A stretch of DNA of 64,000 bases from Pseudoalteromonas rubra (GTDB taxonomy: Bacteria; Pseudomonadota; Gammaproteobacteria; Enterobacterales; Alteromonadaceae), in assembly GCF_005886805.2 (NCBI RefSeq), contig NZ_CP045430.1:372001-436000 (forward strand). The letters run 5' to 3'. The first letter of the stretch is position 1; every line of letters begins with the position of its first letter. Shown here in pieces: positions 8,600-18,601 of this stretch. The notes under the pieces were generated by a model that saw nothing but the letters and a program-made list of their open reading frames with translations, made no database searches and was not told the DNA's origin. Made by a program: the position numbers and the translations under genes.

Positions 8600-10192
8600 A
8601 TGAAATTTACACTTTCAGCATTAACGTTTGGCATTTTATCAGGCTTGTCTTTTTCCCACCCTTCTATGGCCCAGAACACCGGCATTGAAGCTGCACCTTT
8701 ACCCTACACAGACATAGCCCACAGCGCAGAGACACAAAATTATGACTATTCAGATAACCAACCATGGAGCCAGATGCCACCTGCGGCATTGCGCCCGGTC
8801 CAGGTTCCTTTGTTTGTGTCTATCGGCTTTGATGACAATGGCTCTAAGGAAGGGATGGACTGGATAACCGGCTATACCCGTCACCTGCAAAATGCACAGG
8901 GCAGTAATAATGCCGCCACCTATGATGGGGCGCCAGTTCGCTTTAGCTTTTTTAACACCGCGGCCTACATTCACTCTTCTGCCAATGATCCTGTGGGTAT
9001 AAAACGCGCCTGGCGTAATGCCTGGCTGGATGGCCACGAGATTGGCAACCATACCTGGAGTCATCATGATGGCGGGCCAGATACGGGGAACTTTTCAGAA
9101 CAAATGTGGGAAGAAGAAATCCTCGTGACACGAACCTGGCTTAATAAACCTTTTGATCCCAATGAGCAGGATGACGCACCAAACGACAACGCTGGCCCCG
9201 GGATCCCCATCAGCGATATGACCGGGTTCAGAACGCCATACCTTAATCATAATAACGCCTTGTTTACTGCACTAAAAGCTAACCAGTTTGTCTATGATAC
9301 CAGCATAGAAGAAGGTTGGGGGCAGCATTATAATGGCACCAATAACCCCTGGCCCTACACGCTGGATCAAGGTACACCCACCCAGCGTGTAGGCAAACCA
9401 GATGTCGGCCACTTCGCCGGGCTCTGGCAACTGCCATCCAATGTCTTTGAAAAACCACAGGGCGGTAAGATGGTCGGCTTTGATACCAATATGTGGGTCG
9501 GTGGCGCCATGAGCAAGCAAGAGGTGCTGGCTATACTTAAACATAACTTGCACTTGCGCCTGCAGGGCAACCGGGCGCCATTAATGTTTGGTGCCCACGC
9601 CGACATTTATGCATCAGCCTATGACAATGGTGATCGCGCCACGCTATTTCGTGAACGCCAGGAAGCGATCGAGGAATTTATTCAGTACGCCTTGAGCCTG
9701 AAAGTAAACGGCCAACCTATTGTGCGGATTGTACCATTTAAAGACATTGTTGAGTGGATGCGACACCCCGCGCCACTCAATGATGGTAAGGTGGTAACAG
9801 TACAAAGCGTGGGCGCCAGCCCAACATACAGCGCAGGCACCATTTACTACAAGGGCGACCAGGTTTACCACAACGGACAATATTTCGAAGCTAAATGGTA
9901 CGCCAGCAGCGCACCTGGCACGCAGGAGCCTGATTATGATCCCTGGAAACTGATCACACGCGCACAAGCAACTAAAGTTAAACACTTAGGTGAAGTGTCA
10001 CCGCACGGAGACACCTATGGCGACGTCCTAATCGCGCCAAACGAAGGAAAGACCTTCTACTTTACGCCGGCAACCGGTGCGCACATCAGCAAAGTCATCA
10101 TCAACGGTGTTGATATTGGTCCTGTCAGTAAGTACACCTTCCGCGCATTGAGTGCCAATCAGACACTACGCGTAGAATTTGCGGCAAATTAA
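8600..10192 (+). CDS. Secreted polysaccharide deacetylase with C-terminal chitin-binding module
   Basis: 530 residues. Residues 1-24 form a signal peptide ending SMA-Q. A NodB-like deacetylase domain follows: SIGFDDNG carries the metal and base aspartates, and HEIGNHTWSHHDGG has the H-T-W-S-H metal-binding histidines. FRTPYL supplies the usual arginine motif. Residues about 408-455 (GTIYYKGDQVYHNGQYFEAKWY and the following PDYDPWKLI) form a CBM5/12-type chitin-binding module, and an unassigned beta-rich tail ends the protein. It probably removes acetyl groups from chitin or chito-oligosaccharides outside the cell. AAAGGA precedes the ATG. Confidence 0.87.
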   Translation: MKFTLSALTFGILSGLSFSHPSMAQNTGIEAAPLPYTDIAHSAETQNYDYSDNQPWSQMPPAALRPVQVPLFVSIGFDDNGSKEGMDWITGYTRHLQNAQGSNNAATYDGAPVRFSFFNTAAYIHSSANDPVGIKRAWRNAWLDGHEIGNHTWSHHDGGPDTGNFSEQMWEEEILVTRTWLNKPFDPNEQDDAPNDNAGPGIPISDMTGFRTPYLNHNNALFTALKANQFVYDTSIEEGWGQHYNGTNNPWPYTLDQGTPTQRVGKPDVGHFAGLWQLPSNVFEKPQGGKMVGFDTNMWVGGAMSKQEVLAILKHNLHLRLQGNRAPLMFGAHADIYASAYDNGDRATLFRERQEAIEEFIQYALSLKVNGQPIVRIVPFKDIVEWMRHPAPLNDGKVVTVQSVGASPTYSAGTIYYKGDQVYHNGQYFEAKWYASSAPGTQEPDYDPWKLITRAQATKVKHLGEVSPHGDTYGDVLIAPNEGKTFYFTPATGAHISKVIINGVDIGPVSKYTFRALSANQTLRVEFAAN

Positions 10193-10217
10193 TCTCTAAC
10201 CATTCGATTAACAAAAT

Positions 10218-10246
10218 GAGTCGCTGTCAGACAGCGGCTCTGTTTT
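10218..10246. terminator. Terminator between convergent genes
   Basis: GAGTCGCTG and CAGCGGCTC form a stem with one mismatch and are followed by TGTTTTC. It lies just after the deacetylase gene and just before the end of the opposing kinase gene. Confidence 0.65.
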
Positions 10247-12054
10247 CAGACACAATTGGTAAGAATGGTATCAGTCAGTTCTGATTGAGATATGGGTTTG
10301 GCCACAACGGCATCAAAGCCCAAATCCGCATACTGTGAAATATCGCTATCAAACACATTGGCGGTTACCGCTATCACAGGCACGATTGGCCACTGATTTC
10401 TGATGACCTGAAATGCCTCTATGCCGCCCATCACTGGCATCTGAATGTCCATCAGAACCAAACGGACTTCTGAATTCATTTTATCTATTGCATCCTGACC
10501 ATTACTTGCCACGGCCGTTTTGGCCCCCTGGCTCACCAGCATTTTCTGAAGGATAATTTGATTCACCGCATTATCTTCAACAATCAGCACCGATAAGCCC
10601 TGCAACAAGCCTTCCCCATTCACATTCTGGCCATGATTACCGCTCACATCTTCCTGAGCATCAACCAGCTGCAGTGGCACAGAGACTTTGATACTGGTAC
10701 CCACCCCAGTCTGGCTGGTAATGTCAATTTTTCCCTCCATGGCAGCGACCAGAGACTTAACGATTGCCAGGCCCAGTCCAGTCCCCCCGTTAAGCCGGGT
10801 AGGTGATGCATCACCTTGTTCAAATTGCTCGAAGAGTTTAGTGATCTCGCTCTTGCTCATACCAATCCCGGTATCACGGATCACAATATCAACCCACTCT
10901 GAGTTTGCCTCTGCGATCACAGACAGAGAGATACGGCCCTGCACAGTAAACTTAACCGCATTACTGAGCAAGTTTATCAGCACCTGCTTAAGACGCAGTT
11001 CATCACCCACTCTTAGTGTTTGCGCTACATCAAACTTGTACTCAAAGCGCAGTTTTTTCTGCTCACATTCGTGACGAAATATATGCTCCACAGCTCTGGT
11101 AACTTTATTCAGTTCAAATTCACCGATATCCAGTTGCAACTTGCCCGTTTCCATCTGAGTGAAATCAAGAATGTCATTTACCAGGGTCGAGAGCATTTCA
11201 CTGCACATCATCGCCGTATCCAGCAAAGAGCTACTTTCAGCTGAAAGTTTTTCTTTACGCAACAGCTGAAGGGCTCCATACAAACCGTTGATTGGCGTTC
11301 TGAACTCGTGCGACATGTTCGCCAATAGCTGCGACTTGGCTTTATTTGCCAATGTCAGCTCTTCCGAAGTCGCCTTTAACTGCGCTATCGAGCCGTTAAG
11401 TGAGCTAAGCAAAGCTTCCATCGTTGCGTCAGCTTGTTTGTTGTGCCGGTATAAATAAGCAATGAAAACCAAAAATAGCAAGGTCAATACAATTAAGGAG
11501 GAGAGTAAAATGCTGGTTTTCACTTCGTTTTGTTTTACCAATTCAGTCTCACTAAGTGCCCTGGTTTTATCCAGAGCAGCAAAAACGGTTGCCTGATATT
11601 GCGATTTGAGTGCGAAGTAAGTTTCATCCAGCAGTATTTTTTGAGCCTGCTGCTGCATACCGGCACGGCTTAAAGCAAAAGCCTGAGTCTCAATTTCTAT
11701 CAGTTGTGTGTTTATCTGCACGGTCTTCGCTATCGCGTCAGCAATCGCCGGATCTAACGCCTTGGCTTCTAACAAGGTTTTATCGAGCGTGTTGGCAATA
11801 TAGTGATAGCGCTGTGACCATTTTTCATCCCCGGTAAAGGTGTACATCCGCGATGACATGGTCAGGACTTCATCATAGTAGATGATTTCACTGGTTATTT
11901 TTTTGATTGAATCGATATGTGAATTCAGGTCATTGCGTTCATTTAAACTGGAGACCACAAACGGCACTATGGCTGCCAGTGCCACAAACACAACAGCTAA
12001 CAATAACAGTAGCTTGATTCTGAGCTGCTTTACCTGTTTGAGCTTATCAACCAT
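10246..12054 (-). CDS. Hybrid sensor histidine kinase with C-terminal receiver
   Basis: 602 residues: membrane segment at about 11-33, a mostly helical periplasmic sensor, a second membrane segment near 180-202, then HisKA with the phospho-acceptor in ANMSHEFRTP. The ATPase domain shows N box LLSNAVKF, G1 DTGIGMS and G2 GGTGLGLAI, followed by a receiver whose phospho-acceptor is D in VLMDIQMPVMGG. No HPt domain is fused, so a separate phosphotransfer protein is expected. There is no regulator gene beside it, so the pathway is unknown. An inverted repeat CATACTC/GAGTATG lies 20-42 bp upstream of the start. Confidence 0.92.
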   Translation of the reverse strand: MVDKLKQVKQLRIKLLLLLAVVFVALAAIVPFVVSSLNERNDLNSHIDSIKKITSEIIYYDEVLTMSSRMYTFTGDEKWSQRYHYIANTLDKTLLEAKALDPAIADAIAKTVQINTQLIEIETQAFALSRAGMQQQAQKILLDETYFALKSQYQATVFAALDKTRALSETELVKQNEVKTSILLSSLIVLTLLFLVFIAYLYRHNKQADATMEALLSSLNGSIAQLKATSEELTLANKAKSQLLANMSHEFRTPINGLYGALQLLRKEKLSAESSSLLDTAMMCSEMLSTLVNDILDFTQMETGKLQLDIGEFELNKVTRAVEHIFRHECEQKKLRFEYKFDVAQTLRVGDELRLKQVLINLLSNAVKFTVQGRISLSVIAEANSEWVDIVIRDTGIGMSKSEITKLFEQFEQGDASPTRLNGGTGLGLAIVKSLVAAMEGKIDITSQTGVGTSIKVSVPLQLVDAQEDVSGNHGQNVNGEGLLQGLSVLIVEDNAVNQIILQKMLVSQGAKTAVASNGQDAIDKMNSEVRLVLMDIQMPVMGGIEAFQVIRNQWPIVPVIAVTANVFDSDISQYADLGFDAVVAKPISQSELTDTILTNCV

Positions 12055-12176
12055 AATCTGTCAAAACATCATTCATACTCTACTTATTTGAGTATGTGCA
12101 TTTTTCAATCTAGTTCAAGCAGGCCGATACGATTGCTGCCACACTTTAATATAAATTTCCCCCGATAAAGGTCCAT

Positions 12177-12551
12177 ATGACACGTTTAAAATCCATTTCG
12201 GGCCTGTGGTTCCTGAGTATATTCTTTGTCGGTAGTTGTATGTTTGCCCCACAAGAAACGCAATATTACGACCCGAAATGCAAAATGATGTTGCAAAAGA
12301 AAACACTGACCAGCACACAAATGCACGCCGTCAGCCAGTGCCGGGGCGATGCTTGCGCTCTGGTTTTAGCTGGTTTCGGCTTAGTCAGTGCAGCCAGTCT
12401 AGTGGTATCTGGTACAATAGTTATTGCCGCTAACACAATCTCCTGGCTGGAAAAGGTAAAGGGCTGCCCGGACCGCTCAGACCCCCAATCAGATAGTGGT
12501 GAGCGGCAGACGGATCTCAACACACAGCCCGCCCTGAGCGCGGTTTCTTAA
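12177..12551 (+). CDS. Small predicted lipoprotein, unknown function
   Basis: 124 residues. The N-terminus is a signal sequence ending in VGSC, a plausible lipobox with cysteine at 21. A glycine/alanine-rich hydrophobic segment occurs at about 62-88, between several other cysteines (C35, C55, C60, C97). No family is recognised. AAAGG precedes the ATG. The last 63 bases overlap the end of the convergent kinase gene, so the C-terminus may be poorly constrained. It is a lone gene. Confidence 0.5.
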   Translation: MTRLKSISGLWFLSIFFVGSCMFAPQETQYYDPKCKMMLQKKTLTSTQMHAVSQCRGDACALVLAGFGLVSAASLVVSGTIVIAANTISWLEKVKGCPDRSDPQSDSGERQTDLNTQPALSAVS

Positions 12552-13805
12552 CTGGATGTGGCCGTGGTGTGCTTCCACGATTTCGCGACATAATGCCAGG
12601 CCTAAACCTGTGCCACTTGATTTAGTAGAGTAAAATGGAATTAAGGCATTGGCCATAATATGCTCTGTCATTCCCTGCCCGGAATCAACAACACGGATCT
12701 GAACATGCTGGGTCGAAAAGCCTACCTCAATCCCGACCGCATCCGGGGCACCGCCAGACTCATGGGCATTCTTGAGTAAATTAATCAGTAGCTGTTCCAA
12801 TTGAGCCGCATCAGCACGCAGCTGCCGGCTCTGAGGCAGAGTGTCCGTTTGCGTGTAACTAAATTGCCAATGGGCTTGCAATTGTGCCAGCAGCTCAGGC
12901 AATTCGACAGGGGCCAATCTCGGGGTGGGAAGTTTGGCAAATTTTCCATACCCTTGCACGAATTCGGTCAGATGACGGATCCGCTCATCTATGGTCGAGA
13001 AAACCCGTTCAAGCCGTGTATCCTGCAACTTATTGGCCAGTATTTTACCACTGTGAAGCATCGAAGAAATCGGCCCCAGCGAGTTATTTAACTCGTGACT
13101 AATAATGCGGATCACCTTCTTCCACACCGCAACTTCCTGACGATTCAACTCTCGAGTAAGCTGCTTAAAGATATACAGCCGATGAAACTGATTATTGAGT
13201 AATAGCTCACCATTTGACAAATGCCAGGTCTGCTTGTCGTCTTCATTACGCTGTAATTCAAACAATCCATCCGAAGCTTCCGACAAAGCATGATACAAAG
13301 CCGGGTTTGCTTGCTGAGCGAGCTCTTCCAGCTTCATACCCTCAAGGTTATGCTCGCAATTAAGCAGCGCCTTTGCACTGTGATTTGAAAACACCACAAT
13401 GCCCTTATCATCCGTCAGCAACAATACCTGAGGTGCGCTATGCAGCACTTTATCCAGCATTAACTCGCGTTGATAAATCCACTGTTTTTCATCCCTGAGT
13501 TGCGCAGCCGATTCATTATATAACTGGCACAACCTGCCCAACTCATCGTCATTCTGATAAGCCAGTAAAGTTGAAAAGTCGCTGTCTTTAAAGTTCAGTA
13601 AACCACTTTCCAGTGCCTGCAAACCAGCAAATAGCTTGCGGGTTAGCAGTCGAAGTATGGTGAGCCCCAGCAAAATTGCTGTCAGTAAAGCCGCTACCCA
13701 GGTTTGCCATGCCACCAAGCTCAACAAGGGTAAACTGACGACTGTCAGGGTCAGAGTCAACGCCAGATAAAGTTTATGCGCGATAGAGAGTCCAGGCATC
13801 TTCAT
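12489..13805 (-). CDS. NtrY-like sensor histidine kinase with PAS domain
   Basis: 438 residues. Two adjacent membrane segments (about 10-50) leave almost no periplasmic domain; a HAMP-like linker and a PAS domain (about 115-210) follow. The HisKA motif is IISHELNNSLGPI, and the ATPase domain shows LLINLLKNAHES, DSGQGM and GTGLGLALCREI. The gene starts directly after the regulator stop, so the two are one transcription unit. With no extracellular sensor, it may read the state of the membrane or of the adjacent ABC exporter. It is the cognate kinase of the sigma-54 regulator by position. Confidence 0.92.
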   Translation of the reverse strand: MKMPGLSIAHKLYLALTLTLTVVSLPLLSLVAWQTWVAALLTAILLGLTILRLLTRKLFAGLQALESGLLNFKDSDFSTLLAYQNDDELGRLCQLYNESAAQLRDEKQWIYQRELMLDKVLHSAPQVLLLTDDKGIVVFSNHSAKALLNCEHNLEGMKLEELAQQANPALYHALSEASDGLFELQRNEDDKQTWHLSNGELLLNNQFHRLYIFKQLTRELNRQEVAVWKKVIRIISHELNNSLGPISSMLHSGKILANKLQDTRLERVFSTIDERIRHLTEFVQGYGKFAKLPTPRLAPVELPELLAQLQAHWQFSYTQTDTLPQSRQLRADAAQLEQLLINLLKNAHESGGAPDAVGIEVGFSTQHVQIRVVDSGQGMTEHIMANALIPFYSTKSSGTGLGLALCREIVEAHHGHIQLRNRAQGGLCVEIRLPLTTI

Positions 13806-15146
13806 TTAATAATCGATACCATGTTTTTGCAGCCGCCGATACAAGGCCTGCCGACTCATGCCAAAATGGCGCGCCACTTTCGCTATCACCCCTTGAAATT
13901 GCCGCATCGCCGCCTCAAGCTCAGCTTTCCCAGGCTCTTGCTTACCCGGTTCAGATGTCTGGGCAGGCGAGCTTACCTGTTGCAAGCCGAAGTCACTGAC
14001 TTCCAATACCCCCTGCGGGTTAAGCACAGCGGCACGCTTACAGGCGTTTTCCAGCTCCCTGACATTACCAGGCCAGTCATAACTCAACAGCGCGCTTTCT
14101 GCACTCAGGCTCAGTTCACGATCAGGTAAAAAATGTGCGATAAGCGGTAATATATCGTCACTACGAGACTTCAGCGGAGGCAAATTCAGCTCAATCACAT
14201 TGAGCCGATAATATAAATCCTGGCGAAATCGGCCACTTTGGATGTCAGCCAGCAAATCAGCATTTGTGGCCGAGATAACCCTGACATTCACGCGACGGGT
14301 TTCAACTGAACCCAACCGTTCAAACTCCCCTGTCTGAAGCACTCTAAGCAACTTCATCTGACCCGACAGCGGTAAATTACCAATTTCATCCAAGAACAAA
14401 GTACCGCCATCGGCGGCTTCAAAGCGCCCGATACGTTGTTTATTTGCGCCGGTATATGCGCCCGCTTCTGCGCCAAACAGTTCAGCCTCTATAAGCTCTT
14501 GTGGCAAAGCCCCGGCATTTACTTTGATAAATGGCGCCGTTTTTAGCGCTGAGTTGGCCTGAATAATCTCCGCAACTTTTTCTTTGCCACTACCATTATC
14601 TCCAGTGATCAAGACCGCCACATCAGATCTCGCAACTTGCACCGCCATATCCACAACACGTTGCATTGCGCCACTGCGAAAAATTAGGCCACGCAGATCG
14701 GCATCAGCATTAAGCGCTTCACGCTGTTGCGCAATACGCTCATGCTGCTCATTTTTCTCCTTTGCCCTACCCAAAGCAATCAGATTGGCAACCGACGTAA
14801 GGAGTTTCTGATCGTCCCAGGGTTTGGCCAGATAATCTGCAGCGCCAGCTTTAACGAGCTCAATGGCCATTTCCAGCTCAGTCCAGGCAGTGATCAGGAT
14901 CACCGGTAAATGCGGGTTGATAGCCCGTAACTCCTGAAACAAAGCTTTGCCTTCCTCTCCGGACGTTGTGTCGGCAGTAAAGTTCATATCCTGGATCACC
15001 AAAGCAATACGCTGGTATCGCACTATCTGAAGCGCTTCAAAGGGGGTTAAAGCCGTTTCGACCTGATAGTCATGGAGTTCCAGCAGCAGTGAAAGTGCAT
15101 CTAACACAGCCTGATTATCATCGACGACGAGTATCTTATTCATCAT
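13806..15146 (-). CDS. NtrC/NtrX-type sigma-54 response regulator
   Basis: 446 residues: receiver (phospho-acceptor D in LVIQDMNF), AAA+ domain with Walker A GDNGSGKE, Walker [11 protein letters not shown] and the sigma-54 contact loop written GAYTGA instead of the usual GAFTGA, and a C-terminal Fis helix-turn-helix ([19 protein letters not shown]). The phenylalanine-to-tyrosine change is tolerated in some members. Placed between the ABC export genes and its kinase, it most likely activates the upstream export operon through the TGTCC/GGACA sites near 20.05 kb; this is inference. Confidence 0.92.
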   Translation of the reverse strand: MMNKILVVDDNQAVLDALSLLLELHDYQVETALTPFEALQIVRYQRIALVIQDMNFTADTTSGEEGKALFQELRAINPHLPVILITAWTELEMAIELVKAGAADYLAKPWDDQKLLTSVANLIALGRAKEKNEQHERIAQQREALNADADLRGLIFRSGAMQRVVDMAVQVARSDVAVLITGDNGSGKEKVAEIIQANSALKTAPFIKVNAGALPQELIEAELFGAEAGAYTGANKQRIGRFEAADGGTLFLDEIGNLPLSGQMKLLRVLQTGEFERLGSVETRRVNVRVISATNADLLADIQSGRFRQDLYYRLNVIELNLPPLKSRSDDILPLIAHFLPDRELSLSAESALLSYDWPGNVRELENACKRAAVLNPQGVLEVSDFGLQQVSSPAQTSEPGKQEPGKAELEAAMRQFQGVIAKVARHFGMSRQALYRRLQKHGIDY

Positions 15147-15340
15147 TATTATTGTGCTCGCATAGTATCCGTAGAGTCTGTCATTTCCATTATTATGACT
15201 CCTTGTTCCCAGTGTATCATGCTCCGCTTTAATATCAGCAAGTAATCATGGGACAAGTAACCATCTGACTTATCATCTATTCAGGCTCCGACAATAAATA
15301 TCTTATCGCCGACAGCCTGATTTAAATCATATGACCTTAA

Positions 15341-16546
15341 TCAAACACTCCGTGTCGCAATGCTTGGAGAAATATTCGCCGCACGCAGTGCAGGCATCAG
15401 CACCGACAGCAAGCTCATCACTAATAGTAAGCTTGCCGTTACGACAATAAATGAGTAACCCAGTGCCGGTACGGAATACCACTGCATCAACTTTTGTCCA
15501 AGAAGTACTGCCGCAGCACTTCCCAGCATGAGCCCCACGGTACATATCAGCGCATTCTCTACGACAAAATAGCGCACAATCGCTGACTTTCTGGCGCCCA
15601 GCGCTCGACGTGTGCCAATCTGCTTGGTTCTTTTGCTGATATTAAAGGTCGACAAGCCGAAAATACCTAACGCGGTGACTACCACCAGCACAACAATCAG
15701 CGTCATCAACATGCGCATCATCAATACATCCTTGGCATCGTAACGTGCTTTTTTCTGATCTAATCCTGTGATATCGCTCACCACTCGGTCACGGTGACTG
15801 GACAACATCAATTCTTCAATCTGACGCATTACCTGAGCGCGCGCTCCCGGCGCCGTTCTAACCAAGTACTTTTGGAAATTCCCCACTCGGATCATAGGAA
15901 TAATCGCCGCTTTCTCACCAAAGCTACTTTTAGGCCACTGATTAGCCATGGTTTCGACAATACCAATTATGCTTAGTGGATCGGCGCCCCAATAGATGGT
16001 TTCACCCAGTCCCTTACCCGCTCCAAATAGCTCATCAGACAGCGCGCGACTGACAATGACGACGGAAGGACGGGCATCGCTTTCATCAATCACGACAACA
16101 TCAGCCTCGTTAAAATCACGTCCCTCTGAGACAGATAAACCTAGTGTATTAAGGATGTGCTCGTCGCCTGTAACATAACCCATAGTAGACCTTTTACTCT
16201 CTTGTGGTTCGGGTTTGAGCTGCAAGCCACCTGAGCTACCACTGCCCGACAAGGGGACTGAGCTAATAGCAACGGCATCGATAACACCGGTGATACCACG
16301 CAAGCTTTGCTCATCCAGCTCCACCTGTTGCAGCAGGTCTAATTGCTTGTCAAAATTCAGTGAGTTGAACTTAAAAATGTTGTCTTCCGGATAACCCGTC
16401 TCTTTATTGAGATAGGTCATCCTGTCCTGAATAATGGATACCGCGTTGCTAACAATCGCCAGTGTGATTGCAAGCTGAAGGATTAACAGCACAGCCCCCA
16501 GTTTAGAGCGCATCAGCGCGTTAATGGTCGGTTTTAATTCAAACAT
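15341..16546 (-). CDS. ABC transporter permease, MacB/FtsX type (second permease)
   Basis: 401 residues: an N-terminal membrane segment, a periplasmic MacB-type core domain, and three C-terminal membrane segments of the FtsX family (RTKQIGTRRALGARKSAIV precedes the last pair). AAAGGAG lies six bases before the ATG at 16546; the frame is open further upstream but that part overlaps the first permease. It pairs with the neighbouring permease to form a heterodimeric MacB-like machine, which uses ATP to drive periplasmic movements rather than classical transport. Confidence 0.9.
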   Translation of the reverse strand: MFELKPTINALMRSKLGAVLLILQLAITLAIVSNAVSIIQDRMTYLNKETGYPEDNIFKFNSLNFDKQLDLLQQVELDEQSLRGITGVIDAVAISSVPLSGSGSSGGLQLKPEPQESKRSTMGYVTGDEHILNTLGLSVSEGRDFNEADVVVIDESDARPSVVIVSRALSDELFGAGKGLGETIYWGADPLSIIGIVETMANQWPKSSFGEKAAIIPMIRVGNFQKYLVRTAPGARAQVMRQIEELMLSSHRDRVVSDITGLDQKKARYDAKDVLMMRMLMTLIVVLVVVTALGIFGLSTFNISKRTKQIGTRRALGARKSAIVRYFVVENALICTVGLMLGSAAAVLLGQKLMQWYSVPALGYSFIVVTASLLLVMSLLSVLMPALRAANISPSIATRSV

Positions 16547-16557
16547 GTGACACTCCT

Positions 16558-17871
16558 TTATTGCACTTTCAGATGGGTAGCAGGTGTAGTTCGACACACA
16601 AGCCAGGCCGGATAAAGCCCCGCCACAATGCAGGCCGAAATCGCGATAGCGGGTGCACTGAGCAGCATCACCCAATCCATATTGGCCAGGCTTTCATAAT
16701 AGTTATAGGTCTGACGTACTCCCAGCAAGCCCAACTGTGCAAACAATACCCCCAGCGTGCCACCAAGCAGACCTAGCAAGCCAACTTCTACCAGATGTTG
16801 ATAAAATACCTGTCGCTTACTGGCGCCCAGCGCTCGTCTGACACCCACGTCAGCGGCTCGGCGCATAAACTTGGCCAATAACAATCCCAAAATATTAGCC
16901 ACACACACGGCGAGAAACATAAAGCTTAATCCGACCAGAATTTTATTGTCTTCGCTGATAACATCGTTGTAGTTCATCCAGGCGTTAACGTCCTGCAATG
17001 AATACGCCAGCGTATCACGATTAAAACGACCCTGGTTTTGTTGCTGTTGCATATAGGCCATCAGCATGTCACCAAAAGCCTGACGTTGCTGCGGTGTGTC
17101 TAACTGCACCCAAAACTGGATCCACAGCATTTCTGAGTTCATTTTGTCGTTAAAGTCCCGGGTTTCTTCAAATTTCCAGCCATTGGTATTACCCCAGGTA
17201 TCAACGTCATAGGCCTTCACATGGCTGAAGGGGACGAACAGTCGCTCTGCCTTACCAAAGCTGCCATTGTTCAGATCATAGAATTTAATGGTTGGTCGCC
17301 ATTTTTGTGTCACGCCCACGATTTCCTGGCGACGCTCACCAAGAAACAGCGATTCCCCCACCACGTCTGTCTTACCAAATAACTGTTGCGCCATTTCCTC
17401 ATCTATGACGACCACAGGTGCTGCATCACGTGATTGTGCTTCTGTCCAGGCTCCACCATGAATGAAAGTCAAGTCAAACATGCTAAAGAAGTCGCGCCCG
17501 GTTACGCGTGCATTTTCAATAAAGGGCTTACTCCTTGGTGTATTAAGGTGAACAGAAAACCCGGCGCGGATCATCGCCGCGCGCGCAAACTCTCCAGGCA
17601 ACGCCTGAAGATTAATGGCATCCGGGTAAGTTAACTGATAAGGAATGTCGTCATCTGTTCGCCAAGTTTCACCGTCATCCATCGTTTGTAATTGCACCGC
17701 AAATAAACGATCGCTCTTATGTGGGATCGGATCCATAGACATCATGTGATATACGGACAAAGTCGTCATCGTCACGCCAATGCCAATTGCGATGGCTAAG
17801 ATCATCAAGAAGGTCACCATGGGTGTTTGGCGCAAACTGCGCCAGGCCAGATCAATATAATGGACAAACAT
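16558..17871 (-). CDS. ABC transporter permease, MacB/FtsX type (first permease)
   Basis: 437 residues with an N-terminal membrane helix (about 18-40), a large periplasmic domain, and three C-terminal helices of FtsX type (RRAADVGVRRALGASKRQV motif before the last two). It begins two bases after the ATPase stop, showing tight coupling. With the second permease, ATPase and fusion protein it forms a putative tripartite exporter for antimicrobial peptides, lipopeptides or similar molecules; an outer membrane TolC partner is not encoded here. Confidence 0.9.
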   Translation of the reverse strand: MFVHYIDLAWRSLRQTPMVTFLMILAIAIGIGVTMTTLSVYHMMSMDPIPHKSDRLFAVQLQTMDDGETWRTDDDIPYQLTYPDAINLQALPGEFARAAMIRAGFSVHLNTPRSKPFIENARVTGRDFFSMFDLTFIHGGAWTEAQSRDAAPVVVIDEEMAQQLFGKTDVVGESLFLGERRQEIVGVTQKWRPTIKFYDLNNGSFGKAERLFVPFSHVKAYDVDTWGNTNGWKFEETRDFNDKMNSEMLWIQFWVQLDTPQQRQAFGDMLMAYMQQQQNQGRFNRDTLAYSLQDVNAWMNYNDVISEDNKILVGLSFMFLAVCVANILGLLLAKFMRRAADVGVRRALGASKRQVFYQHLVEVGLLGLLGGTLGVLFAQLGLLGVRQTYNYYESLANMDWVMLLSAPAIAISACIVAGLYPAWLVCRTTPATHLKVQ

Positions 17872-17872
17872 A

Positions 17873-18586
17873 TTAACCTCCCGCTGCTATCGGCGCTTCA
17901 GATGAACGGCCCTGATATAAGGTAAAGTCTGTCACCCGGCCATCTACAATTTGAATATTGCGCGGTGCCCGGCGTGCCAGTTCAGGATCATGGGTTACCA
18001 TCACAATGGTTGCACCCTCGCGGTTGATTTGCTCCAGTAACTCCATTACCTGACGTGCCATCAGACTATCGAGATTACCGGTCGGTTCATCCGCTAACAA
18101 AAAGCGCGGTCGTCCGGCCAACGCTCTGGCAATCGCAACACGTTGTTGTTGGCCCCCGGATAATTGCTGAGGTAAGTGTTTAGCGCGCCCTGCCAGGCCT
18201 ACCAGCTCAAGACACTCCTCTACCCGACGTTTACGTTCTGCCGATTTAATACCACGGTATCGCAAAGGAACTTCAACATTTTCGTACAGGTTTAGGTCTG
18301 GAATAAGGTTAAAGCCCTGGAAAATAAAGCCAATTTTCTGGTTTCGCAAATCGGCTCTGGCGTTATCATTGAGCTTGCCAATATCGACGCCGTCCAGACA
18401 ATACTGCCCACCACTAAAAGGCTCCAGCATGCCCGCAATATTTAAAAAAGTGGTTTTGCCTGAGCCGGAAGGGCCGGTCACAGCCACGAACTCTCCTTCA
18501 GCCACATGCAGATTAAAATCCCGAAGTGCATGAGTCTGTACCATGTCAGTTTGATAAACTTTACTGATCGCTTTCATATCTAGCAT
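17873..18586 (-). CDS. ABC transporter ATPase, MacB/LolD type
   Basis: 237 residues. Walker A is GPSGSGKT, the signature is [15 protein letters not shown] and Walker B is [13 protein letters not shown], all of the MacB/LolD/FtsE group. It energises the two FtsX-type permeases encoded immediately downstream. AAGGA precedes the ATG at 18586. It lies 15 bp after the membrane fusion protein gene in the same operon. Confidence 0.95.
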   Translation of the reverse strand: MLDMKAISKVYQTDMVQTHALRDFNLHVAEGEFVAVTGPSGSGKTTFLNIAGMLEPFSGGQYCLDGVDIGKLNDNARADLRNQKIGFIFQGFNLIPDLNLYENVEVPLRYRGIKSAERKRRVEECLELVGLAGRAKHLPQQLSGGQQQRVAIARALAGRPRFLLADEPTGNLDSLMARQVMELLEQINREGATIVMVTHDPELARRAPRNIQIVDGRVTDFTLYQGRSSEAPIAAGG

Positions 18587-18601
18587 TGTTGTTATCCTTT
18601 T

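Noticed and set aside
12074..12096. CATACTC/GAGTATG hairpin followed by TGCATTTTT as a terminator
   Set aside because: No gene ends upstream on the plus strand. It sits just before a kinase start on the other strand, so an operator or chance is equally likely.
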